A stretch of DNA of 48,970 bases, taken from the IMG/VR virus record IMGVR_UViG_3300049484_000359, positions 1 to 48,970 of that record; one strand, 5' to 3'. A model generated the notes under the pieces. The model made no database searches and was not told the DNA's origin. It was given only the letters and a program-made list of their open reading frames with translations. The translations under genes were made by a program, and so were the position numbers. This DNA comes from a virus. Positions within the stretch are counted from its first letter, which is position 1, and each line of letters opens with the position of its first letter. This document shows, piece by piece, positions 24,857-33,185 of this stretch.

Positions 24857-25830
24857 GTCTCAGTGAAGAGAAGCGAAATACCGTAGGATCTTGGCTCAAT
24901 GAAGGATCCGACGATACCCGCAATGCGTATCGAGACTTCAATCAAAACTTTACCAACTATCGTAACCGAGCCGCGGATCTTTGGTCTGGTGCCCAAGGTT
25001 GGGGTATGGGCGAGATCAAAGGTCTATACGAGGGTCTGGCCGCTGGAGGTGGTGGCGGCGGTGGTATGCCCGGTTATGGTGGTGAGCTTGATGAATCCAA
25101 GAACTGGTGGAATCAAGTAGCTGACACCGGCTGGAGAACACCCGAGCAGAAAGAAGCCGGTTGGGGTTGGGGCAACTTCAAGAACTTCGCCGAAACTGGT
25201 GGATGGTCAGATCCAGAGAAGGCAGACTTCAGAGCTCGTGCAGCATCTGGAACTCCTCAATTGTATGAAGGAGTTCGAAATGAAATGCAGAGAGGGCGTA
25301 ATGTCCAAGGAGGTTATGGACCTGGATATACGTCATCTCTTGCAGCTCTTGCTCGAGATAAGCAATCAGCTATCGCGAATACACAACTTGGAGCAGAAAC
25401 GAACCTTGCTGAATCAATCCGATCTGGTAAGAAGTGGGGATCGGAGCAAGGTGCAGGAGCAGCCAAGGGTGAACTTGGTCAGATGGAACAAGGTCGTGGA
25501 GAAGTTGATCGTATCCAGCGTGAGATCATGGATCGTAATAATGCTGCAGCTTCGTATAATGCTGGAGCAGGACAACGAGACATGGCTATGCGTTTGGGTC
25601 TGATTGACAAATATACCGATCTTGCTCGTCAGACAGGTGGAGAAACAACATACGGTCAACTTCAACTTGGCGGTCTAGCTGGTCGCTCTGGCGCTGACAT
25701 TGGTTACTCCAACGCTTACACACAAAGTCAGCAGACAAAGGACTTCTGGGACAAAGCCGCTATTACTGCTGACGTGTTGGCCGGCGTTGGCAGTATTGGT
25801 CTAACGTCCTTTACCGGCGGCGTACTATAA
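24853..25830 (+). CDS. Gly-rich internal virion protein
   Basis: 325 residues from ATG 24853 (ATGA overlap, GGAG eight bases upstream). A Gly-rich linker (GGGGGGGMPGYGG, about residues 66-78), helical, Gln/Ala/Arg-rich middle and a hydrophobic end (AITADVLAGVGSIGLTSFTGG). The pattern fits short-tailed phage ejection proteins that are injected with DNA. First of three such genes in a row. Confidence 0.65.
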   Translation: MSLSEEKRNTVGSWLNEGSDDTRNAYRDFNQNFTNYRNRAADLWSGAQGWGMGEIKGLYEGLAAGGGGGGGMPGYGGELDESKNWWNQVADTGWRTPEQKEAGWGWGNFKNFAETGGWSDPEKADFRARAASGTPQLYEGVRNEMQRGRNVQGGYGPGYTSSLAALARDKQSAIANTQLGAETNLAESIRSGKKWGSEQGAGAAKGELGQMEQGRGEVDRIQREIMDRNNAAASYNAGAGQRDMAMRLGLIDKYTDLARQTGGETTYGQLQLGGLAGRSGADIGYSNAYTQSQQTKDFWDKAAITADVLAGVGSIGLTSFTGGVL

Positions 25831-25840
25831 GAGGAACATC

Positions 25841-27121
25841 ATGGGACTCTTTGACTTTGACTTTGGTGGTGGCGCGGATAGCGACTACATCGATGAGCTA
25901 GAGCGCAAGCGTAAAGAAGATGAAGCAGCTCGTATCGCTGCTGCCAACTTTAACAATATGATCAGTTCAACTCCAAATATCAATGGGTTGTTTGATCAAC
26001 AACTTGACAAGCAAAGACAACAAGCTCGAAGTGTTGGCGCGTCAATAGGCAAAATAGGAAATACGGTTGGAAAGTCAATATCGAATCCTAAAGAGATGGC
26101 TGGTCCACCTATCGAAGATATTCAGAGCGATCTAACAGATGCTGAGCTAGATGATCCAGGTTCAAAAGTTGGCGGAATTATTCGTCGACAGGCTGAGATG
26201 AGCAAGGAACCCCCAATTGGTCAGCCCATTGAAGACATCGAAGATTTCTCTCCTATTGAAAAAGAGACAAAGACATCCCCAACTGAAGATGCTCTACAAT
26301 CCTATAAGGATTGGGCATCTCGACGTCCTACAACAGAACAGTATAAACCGTCACTAGGTCGAAAGATTCTTGCTGGACTAGCTGGTGTCTTAGCTGGAGC
26401 AGGTGGTGGACCAGCAGCTGCTGTCAAAATGCAACAAGCCATCATTGGAAATAAGTATCGAAATGCAATGGTGGACTGGGAAACGGAAGGAAAAGCACTC
26501 GAACCAATAGGCGAACTCTCAAAGTCTATTGAAAATGTAGGACAGCGACGAGAAACGTCTAAGCTGGCTCACGAGACTGGTATGGCTCGAGTTGGTGCTA
26601 CGATGGAGGGGGTTAAACAGCGTAGTGATACTGAAGCTATTCGACACTCAGATCGTATGGCTGAGTTGATGTCCAAGGAAGGTAGTGACGCGGAGCGTAG
26701 AGCAGAGGTGTCAAGGCATAACAAGGCAGTCGAGGCAATTGCAAGAGAGACAAATCAGATCCGAAAGACGGATGCTGAGACACGACGTAAGACCTCTGAG
26801 GCATATTCGTCTAGAGTCGACGCTTTGAACAAGGGTGGTGGAAAGGGTAAGAAGGGAAGTCCTCTACCATCTCATTATCGTAAAGCAGTTCAAGATACAA
26901 CGAATGAAGTACTCGCAACACAGCGTCCCGAGATGCGGAAGTATTTCCGTCAAGGTCCAAGTGGAGAGATCTTTCTCCGACCCGGTCAGAAGCTTCAACC
27001 AGAAGAGGCACAGAAGCTTCAGGCTTTCTTGGACGATATGAGAAAGAAAGCCAAGGAAAGACTGGACATTGAGGACGATAACATCGAAGAGTATAGCCCG
27101 CTTCGTGGAGATATCCAATGA
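25841..27121 (+). CDS. Internal virion/ejection protein
   Basis: 426 residues, mostly charged helix with a hydrophobic Ala/Gly segment (about 174-196: LAGLAGVLAGAGGGPAAAVKM). Many Glu, Lys, Arg and Gln suggest coiled coils. It resembles middle ejection proteins. Stop overlaps the next start (ATGA). Confidence 0.65.
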   Translation: MGLFDFDFGGGADSDYIDELERKRKEDEAARIAAANFNNMISSTPNINGLFDQQLDKQRQQARSVGASIGKIGNTVGKSISNPKEMAGPPIEDIQSDLTDAELDDPGSKVGGIIRRQAEMSKEPPIGQPIEDIEDFSPIEKETKTSPTEDALQSYKDWASRRPTTEQYKPSLGRKILAGLAGVLAGAGGGPAAAVKMQQAIIGNKYRNAMVDWETEGKALEPIGELSKSIENVGQRRETSKLAHETGMARVGATMEGVKQRSDTEAIRHSDRMAELMSKEGSDAERRAEVSRHNKAVEAIARETNQIRKTDAETRRKTSEAYSSRVDALNKGGGKGKKGSPLPSHYRKAVQDTTNEVLATQRPEMRKYFRQGPSGEIFLRPGQKLQPEEAQKLQAFLDDMRKKAKERLDIEDDNIEEYSPLRGDIQ

Positions 27122-30100
27122 GTCCACTTTGGCGAGATTTTTCCGGGGAAACCTTTGAGCTTCCCTTTGCTCCATTGAATCGTGAGGAGGAAGCTCGCCT
27201 TGTAGAAGAGGCTCGACGTAAGAAAGAGATCGAAGCTAGATCTCTTGAGGTGGCACTTGCTCAAGCTCAACAAGAAGAAGCTGAGGGGCCAGTTAAGAAA
27301 GCGGCCCGCTGGTTCTTTGATTCTCCAGTCTTGAAGCCTGCAGCTGAGGCTATACGTAGTGGAGAATTGGAGAGACAAATACCTGCTCTTCGTCCTATCA
27401 TCGAACCTCTTCGAGTTCTTCCAGGTGCTATCTCCGGAGGAGCAGCACTTGCTGGGGCATCGATCGATCAAGCTCCTTGGACTGTGCCTGGTATCGGTGA
27501 GGTCATTAGTAAAGAGTACAATCAAGGTCTGCCAACAGCACTTGAACAAGTAGCACCCGTCGATATCACAACACTTGGTCTTGGTGCTGGAGCCTCCATT
27601 GCTTCGAAAGTTCCTCGACTATATCGAACTGCCAAAGCTCTATCTACTGCATCTAAGATTGCCGACATCACAGAAGCTGGATATGGTGGGACTCAAGTTG
27701 TCGAAGGTGTAGGAAAAGCAAGAGAGGGAGCAGGAATTGGTGAATGGGGTCCAGAAGTTGGGGCAGGTGCTGCTCGACTTCTTGGTGGGGCTGCGCATCT
27801 TATTCCAGATACCAAGCCCAAGGTCAAGATTGAAGAACCTGTAAAGATTCCAGACTTGACTGAGTTGCCAATCGAACCCAGACCAGAAGATGTCAATATC
27901 CTCGATCTCATCCATGAAAACGCAAGTGGAGAAAGTGCGGCATCTGCAGAGGCGATTAGTCGTCAGAGTGGAATGCAAGCTAAAGGTGAGCAGTTCGTAG
28001 TCTACGATCGAGCTGGAAACAAACGACCCCTTATAGGTCCCGATGCGGTAGACTATCGTGCCCAGCCAGGTGAAACCTATGGGGTTGAGGGGCCTAATGG
28101 ATTCTGGGCATTAGATAATAAAGGGGGAAAGGTACCAGACATAGAGACAACTTCGCCTGATATCAGTGATGTGCCACAGATTGAAGAACCAGCCACAGCC
28201 CATGAGATCAACGCTGACGAGTTAAACAATACAGATGCGTTTCTCGAAGAGCTTGGTGTGACTAGACAGGGGCCAGAGATCAATCCTGTTCAGGCGCCTG
28301 TCAGTGCAGTTCAGAATGCCCCGGTCGCAGAAACACTCGAGGCCCCAATCAATCGCCCCGCTGAACGGCAATCCGGCGATCTGAACGGCAACGTGAGTGA
28401 GCCACCCGCCGTGCAACCCCAACCCGGGCAGCCAGCGCCTCCAGAAGCTCAAACGTCGACTGGACCAAAAAACTATAATGAGTTCCTAACCGCAAAGTTT
28501 GGGGAACGAGCAACAACTGCCAAAGAAAGGATGTTGGCAAAGGCTGAGTGGAATCGTATTAGAGGCGAAAAGAAACTGATAGAAGCAGCAACTAAAGCTG
28601 GGATGGAACCAGAAAAGATTCAAGAGTTGCTAGCTAAAAACCCTGAAGATGCATCCCCTGAGATGGGTAGATTGTCTGCACTCCGCCGTGCAATTCTACC
28701 CGTCATCGATAACATGGAGCATGTCCATCCTTGGTTTAAGAAGCAGTTTACCAAGTATCTTGATGATGCAGAAACACCAGCCATGCGAAATCTTGCCGAC
28801 TCGTGGAAGATACGCAAAGGCTTGAGCAAAGCAGAACAGGGTGAAGTTGCGCTCATTCTCAATGGAAAGCGAAAGATCACTGATGCATCTACTCCTGGAG
28901 TTCTAGAAGCTACACGAGCATATCGTCAAATGCTTGATCAAGCTCTAGTAGATGCTCGAGATAGTGGGGCTATCAGCAAAGCTACGTACGATAAGATAGT
29001 AGCTAAGTATGGAAGCGGCGATGCTGGTACATACTTCCCACACAAGTTCAAAAAGGGTTGGGATGATGGAGTTGTCAGTGCACTAAATATCGATAAGACA
29101 TGGAACCTCAAAGATCCGCATCTTGAGAAGGGGAGGCTGTCAGATATCGAGGGATACAGAAAAGATCTCGATGTTCTTGATGAGTACTTCCTGTCAGCTT
29201 ATCGACGTTCGTCTGAGGTAAAAAACTTTGGACGACGACTCGAGTTGCTTCGTCGATTTACAAAGAAACACATTACTGATAAGCCAACAAAGAAATGGCT
29301 AGAGACAAACATTCGTAGAGTCCTTGGACGAGAGGAAGCTGGATCATTTGATAAAGTTAGTGGACATGTCCGTCATATCCAAGCCCTATCTGATCTTGGA
29401 CTCGCTGCTGCATATCAGCCAATGCAGGCAATGAATACCGCACTCTATGGTGGGATTGGACGATCAGCTTTGGCCATTCAACGAATAGCAAAAAACTACC
29501 CAGAAGAAATGTACAACGCCATCAGATCTCGAGCCTTGGTTCCAGATATAACACAAGAGATAATCGCCGGAGCTTATGGAGCTAAGGAAGGGATCACGTC
29601 AAAGGCTCTACAAAAGTTCATGTGGGGCGTCCCAACACTGGATCGATGGACTCGCATACATGCCAATACAGTAGGAAGGATGTTGGCAGAAGATGCACTC
29701 AAAGGAAACAAAGCTGCAATACGAGATGTCAAGGCGCTTGGATTTAACAAGATAGAAAATACACCTGAGTTCGCTAATCAGGTTGGAAAGGCCTTGTCAG
29801 ATAAAGCGCTATTCAGAACGGGCAATCTTGAAGTACCAGGATGGACATCCTCGACGGCAGGTAAGCTCGCGACACAGTATACTCGATTCATGTATCGTCA
29901 CGCAATCTTTGTGACTGACATGTTTCGAGAGGCAGGTCGAGGAAACGTTGTACCACTTGCTCGCTTCCTTGCTGTACTCCCTACAGTTATACCAGCAATG
30001 GCAGAGGTCATTTATCCACTACGAGAAAGTATACGAGAGCTTACGCGACAGACTATCGAGGAGCCTGAGTACAATGCTGAAGACTTGAAGTCAGCTGCTT

Positions 30101-30495
30101 TTGGGGATGAGAGTACATGGGAAGATGAGATAAAGTGGAAAGATGTGCTACGCAATAAGCGCATCCCCATGAGTCATCCACTAAAGCGCGGACTTCAAAA
30201 TGCAACTCTTTGGGGTGGTGCAGGCATCTTCCAGCTTCTACTTGAACGAGCGCTTCAAGATCGTGGTGGAGTTGTTGAGACTGGTACGAAGACACTCTCT
30301 GGCCCAGTAGTGGGTAATGCGTACGAACTTCTTGGATCAGCAATCAAGGATATCAATGCACTGCCAGAGGAACTTGAGTATGAAACACATACTCCAGGTC
30401 GCTTTACTAGACGGTGGGGAGCACGACAGATTCCTATTGGTGGATACCCACTGGCACGAAAGATGAGCGACGAGCTTTGGGACTTTGAGAGGTAG
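27118..30495 (+). CDS. Large internal virion protein
   Basis: 1125 residues, the largest product. N-terminal helix and Ala/Gly hydrophobic stretch (about 101-180), acidic linker with Pro/Gln-rich insert (about 404-450), a long helical middle (KAEQGEVALILNGKRK...FPHKFKKGWDD) of the kind found in large polyvalent phage proteins, and a C-terminal hydrophobic segment (FLAVLPTVIPAMAEVIYPL) that could enter the membrane. Probably forms the trans-envelope channel for DNA ejection. A local GC-rich patch lies at 28321-28440. Confidence 0.7.
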   Translation: MSPLWRDFSGETFELPFAPLNREEEARLVEEARRKKEIEARSLEVALAQAQQEEAEGPVKKAARWFFDSPVLKPAAEAIRSGELERQIPALRPIIEPLRVLPGAISGGAALAGASIDQAPWTVPGIGEVISKEYNQGLPTALEQVAPVDITTLGLGAGASIASKVPRLYRTAKALSTASKIADITEAGYGGTQVVEGVGKAREGAGIGEWGPEVGAGAARLLGGAAHLIPDTKPKVKIEEPVKIPDLTELPIEPRPEDVNILDLIHENASGESAASAEAISRQSGMQAKGEQFVVYDRAGNKRPLIGPDAVDYRAQPGETYGVEGPNGFWALDNKGGKVPDIETTSPDISDVPQIEEPATAHEINADELNNTDAFLEELGVTRQGPEINPVQAPVSAVQNAPVAETLEAPINRPAERQSGDLNGNVSEPPAVQPQPGQPAPPEAQTSTGPKNYNEFLTAKFGERATTAKERMLAKAEWNRIRGEKKLIEAATKAGMEPEKIQELLAKNPEDASPEMGRLSALRRAILPVIDNMEHVHPWFKKQFTKYLDDAETPAMRNLADSWKIRKGLSKAEQGEVALILNGKRKITDASTPGVLEATRAYRQMLDQALVDARDSGAISKATYDKIVAKYGSGDAGTYFPHKFKKGWDDGVVSALNIDKTWNLKDPHLEKGRLSDIEGYRKDLDVLDEYFLSAYRRSSEVKNFGRRLELLRRFTKKHITDKPTKKWLETNIRRVLGREEAGSFDKVSGHVRHIQALSDLGLAAAYQPMQAMNTALYGGIGRSALAIQRIAKNYPEEMYNAIRSRALVPDITQEIIAGAYGAKEGITSKALQKFMWGVPTLDRWTRIHANTVGRMLAEDALKGNKAAIRDVKALGFNKIENTPEFANQVGKALSDKALFRTGNLEVPGWTSSTAGKLATQYTRFMYRHAIFVTDMFREAGRGNVVPLARFLAVLPTVIPAMAEVIYPLRESIRELTRQTIEEPEYNAEDLKSAAFGDESTWEDEIKWKDVLRNKRIPMSHPLKRGLQNATLWGGAGIFQLLLERALQDRGGVVETGTKTLSGPVVGNAYELLGSAIKDINALPEELEYETHTPGRFTRRWGARQIPIGGYPLARKMSDELWDFER

Positions 30496-30497
30496 TT

Positions 30498-30926
30498 ATG
30501 CCTTGGGGTACAATGAACGATCTCATGAGTCGTGTAGCTGGTGGTGATCCAAGTCGGATGCAAACCGAAGTGGATATCCTCCGAGGTGCTCGAGAGGGTA
30601 GACCTAACCCAGAGTTAGCGAAGGCTCTTCCAACTCCAGTGGAACAAGCTCAAGCAGATCGATATGCTTGGGGTGCAGATATCGCTCGACAAACAGGAGC
30701 TAACCCATCTGCTAATCCAATCTTGAAAATGGCAGGCATGGCAGCACTTGCTCCTCCAGTAGCGTATGAAGGAGTCAAGGCTGCTGCTCCATCTATCCTG
30801 CCATACATCGGAAAGTTTTTGCCACAGGGTGAAGAGATGCAAGTGAATAATCGAACATCTCCAGCATCAATGGACAACATACGCGCACTCATTGCTGGAT
30901 ACCAGAACTATGGAAATCGGAGATAG
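30498..30926 (+). CDS. Hypothetical protein after the ejection genes
   Basis: 142 residues; a central Ala/Pro hydrophobic segment (about 75-108: KMAGMAALAPPVAYEGVKA). Starts two bases after the previous stop codon and ends just before palindromic site 5. Probably virion-associated like its neighbours. No family recognised. Confidence 0.65.
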   Translation: MPWGTMNDLMSRVAGGDPSRMQTEVDILRGAREGRPNPELAKALPTPVEQAQADRYAWGADIARQTGANPSANPILKMAGMAALAPPVAYEGVKAAAPSILPYIGKFLPQGEEMQVNNRTSPASMDNIRALIAGYQNYGNRR

Positions 30927-30927
30927 T

Positions 30928-30942
30928 GTTCAGAGTCTGAAC
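30928..30942. promoter_or_regulatory. Palindromic site 5, GTTCA-GAGTC-TGAAC
   Basis: Exact copy in the short gap between two genes. Arms extend to GTTCAGA/TCTGAAC around a single G. Precedes the ribosome site of the last rightward gene. Confidence 0.6.
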
Positions 30943-30953
30943 AGAAAGGAAGA

Positions 30954-31310
30954 ATGATGTATCCCAACGATCCTCGATTCGGTGGAGGAATGCCACCTCC
31001 TCAGGGTATGCCAAGTCTTGGCGCAGCTATGATGCGTCCTCCCATGCCACCTCAAGGTATGCCTCCTCAGGGCATGATGCCACCTCGGCCCATGCCAACT
31101 GGAATGCCACCCATGGTTCCACCTCCTCCTGGACTACCTCCAGGTATGGCTCAGCAACCCGGACTTGGAGCAGCTATGATGGGAGGTGGTGCACCGCCTC
31201 CAAACATCGGAGCGGCGATGGCTATGATGGGAAGAGGTGGACCGCCGCAGGGTATGCCGCCGCAGGGTCCACCTCAAGGGATGCCGCCTCAGATGCGTCG
31301 TCCCTACTAG
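30954..31310 (+). CDS. Pro/Met/Gly-rich low-complexity protein
   Basis: 118 residues, almost entirely Pro, Met, Gly, Ala and Gln (PPQGMPPQGMMPPRPMP). Repeats of PPQGMPPQG. No fold is predicted. Start supported by AAAGGAAG. It is the last rightward gene; its TAG stop codon shares CTAG with the opposite gene's stop. Likely an intrinsically disordered virion or assembly protein. Confidence 0.6.
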   Translation: MMYPNDPRFGGGMPPPQGMPSLGAAMMRPPMPPQGMPPQGMMPPRPMPTGMPPMVPPPPGLPPGMAQQPGLGAAMMGGGAPPPNIGAAMAMMGRGGPPQGMPPQGPPQGMPPQMRRPY

Positions 31311-31654
31311 AATCGAAACTTTCTACCCTCGATCTTAGACCGAGCTACGCCTTCGCCTCGACGTAGTCTGAGCTGATTGTCTAGCTCGGTCTTAAGTGGT
31401 TCTCTTAGATCGGCGAGAGATCCAAGACACCACACGATGTAGTCAGAAGGGAGGTCCTCGAGAAACATGCCTTTGTATTTACCAAAGGGCATACGCATAC
31501 CAGTCCTTTGGTTATCGGGTGTAGGATCAGGAGCTGGTGGATCTGGATGATTTGGTAGATCCACCAGCTCTTTCCACTTGTGCCCATCCTGGCAAATATA
31601 TTCCACGGAAACTGTGACGGGCTCTTTCTTGCAGGTTGGACACTCAAGCTTCAC
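31307..31654 (-). CDS. DUF3820-like protein with zinc motif
   Basis: 115 residues, GTG start. N-terminus CPTCKK ... CQDGH looks like a small zinc-binding loop. The core MPFGKYKGMFLEDLPSDYIVWCLG matches the DUF3820 signature, in which the FGKYKG motif precedes a short helical domain. That family is found in phage replication regions, with unknown function. Its coding sequence contains two strong hairpins (31337-31392 and 31531-31570). Confidence 0.75.
   Translation of the reverse strand: MKLECPTCKKEPVTVSVEYICQDGHKWKELVDLPNHPDPPAPDPTPDNQRTGMRMPFGKYKGMFLEDLPSDYIVWCLGSLADLREPLKTELDNQLRLRRGEGVARSKIEGRKFRF
31337..31392. terminator. Inverted repeat in the convergent zone
   Basis: AGACCGAGCTA (31337-31347) is matched by TAGCTCGGTCT (31382-31392), 11 perfect pairs extending with one bulge. 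Lies inside the last leftward gene, 27 bases past the end of the rightward operon. A candidate bidirectional terminator in the absence of any gap between operons. Confidence 0.4.
31531..31570 (+). terminator. 14-bp perfect hairpin
   Basis: GAGCTGGTGGATCT (31531-31544) and AGATCCACCAGCTC (31557-31570) pair perfectly over 14 bases around a 12-base loop, then TTTCC. In the rightward direction it resembles an intrinsic terminator. It lies within leftward coding sequence. Confidence 0.5.
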
Positions 31655-31977
31655 TTTGTGTCTCCAAGTGTTCGGAATATCAATGGAATGCCAAGGTCGA
31701 TAGCTATACGAATACCTTGAAGCATTCCATGAGATACGCCTCTATCCCAGTAGACCACAACTGCGTCTGCTTTCTCTATCCAGGCATGCCCGGCGGCTAT
31801 TCCAAGCGTACGATCCTCTAACTTGGAATCTTTGAGCATGCCTTCCTGTGTGTAGAGAAGATGAGATGCAAGCGGAGCTTCTCCCCTATACAAACTGTCA
31901 AGCATGCACTTCTTAGCATACCAGATATTGGAGTCAACCTCACCGGCATAAGGACTCTCAATCACAACTCGTATCAT
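31651..31977 (-). CDS. DUF7768/SLOG-like protein
   Basis: 108 residues. IESPYAG at the N-terminus, the RGEAPLASHLLYT segment, the DRTLGIAAGHAWIEKADAVVVYWDRGVSHGM core and the Gly-rich end resemble DUF7768, a SLOG-type nucleotide-binding family common in phages. Predicted to bind a nucleotide or dNMP. Overlaps both neighbours by four bases. Function in the phage is unknown. Confidence 0.75.
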   Translation of the reverse strand: MIRVVIESPYAGEVDSNIWYAKKCMLDSLYRGEAPLASHLLYTQEGMLKDSKLEDRTLGIAAGHAWIEKADAVVVYWDRGVSHGMLQGIRIAIDLGIPLIFRTLGDTK

Positions 31978-33170
31978 ACTTGACGCAGGGGGCGCTGACG
32001 CACCTCCATGTCCTCCAGTAGACGCTGACTTGCAACGTATAAGAAGTCTCGTGGACCTCGTTTATCTACTCGGATCCCACCAGCTTTTTCTAGCGTATCC
32101 ACTATCACGTCTAGTTCATGCGACGTGAAGTCTCCCCAGTACTTTCGTAGTAGTAGAGATCGTGTGACTCTGTGCTCTTTCGAATTGTACAACTCCTCAA
32201 GCACGAGCTTGATCTTTGGTCCAAAGTCAGTTAGACCCTGACCCTTCCCTATCGAACTAGCAGTAGCAGTTGCGTGGTTGAGCAGCTCCATGGCATCAGT
32301 TATATGATGGATGCAGAGGACGAGTTCTTTACTTTCACTAAGAGAAAGGAGCATGGCAACTTTTAGAATTTGGTCGTGGATTCGGTTGGCTGTTCCTGTT
32401 TCATCTGATAGTTCTTCGGGGTTGTACTTATTGTACCAACTCTCAAAGAAGTCTCGAGCTTCTTCTTCCCATACGAATTGACCTGTAACCTCCGATATCT
32501 CTTGAAGATGTTTAAGTAGTTCCTCTATGTTGAGCGAAACTACGGGAGCACGAGTGAGGGCATTCTTAAGAGCTCTGCGTTTCTCTTCTACGATGATACA
32601 TCGTGCGACAAACCCGCCCGTTACGTCCTTCTGAGTTATCATCGACTTGAAGAGCGGAGGATTTACAGCACCGAGCATGGTGACTGATATGTCCTTAAGT
32701 TGCTCCACGCCTGTCGACTTGAGCGTGACCTTCCAACCTTCAGAGTGGTAATGACCATCATGCAAGTCAGTCAAGATGGTAAAGGTGAAAGGGTTATCAA
32801 TGAACGTTGTGGATAACTCACCGGAGACTATGAAGCCGTGCGCCTTGGTAAGTGGTGCACGCTTAGGACGTGTGACTGTGGTCGAGAGATCCTTAATGAT
32901 CGCCTCGATGGAATTACGACCAGATATGACTCGTGTGTTGTCTATCTTCGAAACGAGTAGTTTAGCCAACGATGCGGCAAAGCCTTTCCTCAATCCTGAG
33001 TCAGCAATGAGAAGCACATAGATGTTGGGATAGAGCTTATAGTAGAACTTATCAAGGTAGACTCTATCCGCAACAACAGCTGAGATAGCTGATAGCGCTG
33101 CCCATTTGACAAAAGATCGAGGTGTCTCAGCCTCTGCCGTAGCTGCCATCACCTGATCTATCCAGCTCAT
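31974..33170 (-). CDS. DUF3987-like replication ATPase
   Basis: 398 residues. ADSGLRKGF (56-64) is a degenerate Walker A loop of the DUF3987 type, and the central and C-terminal parts (SVTMLGAVNPPLFKSM..., FVARCIIVEEKRRA) fit that family, which is often found with phage DNA polymerases as helicase or primase-associated ATPase. Start at 33170 with GGAG seven bases upstream. Lies directly downstream of the polymerase in the same operon. Confidence 0.7.
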   Translation of the reverse strand: MSWIDQVMAATAEAETPRSFVKWAALSAISAVVADRVYLDKFYYKLYPNIYVLLIADSGLRKGFAASLAKLLVSKIDNTRVISGRNSIEAIIKDLSTTVTRPKRAPLTKAHGFIVSGELSTTFIDNPFTFTILTDLHDGHYHSEGWKVTLKSTGVEQLKDISVTMLGAVNPPLFKSMITQKDVTGGFVARCIIVEEKRRALKNALTRAPVVSLNIEELLKHLQEISEVTGQFVWEEEARDFFESWYNKYNPEELSDETGTANRIHDQILKVAMLLSLSESKELVLCIHHITDAMELLNHATATASSIGKGQGLTDFGPKIKLVLEELYNSKEHRVTRSLLLRKYWGDFTSHELDVIVDTLEKAGGIRVDKRGPRDFLYVASQRLLEDMEVRQRPLRQV

Positions 33171-33185
33171 ATTCTATCTCCGATG

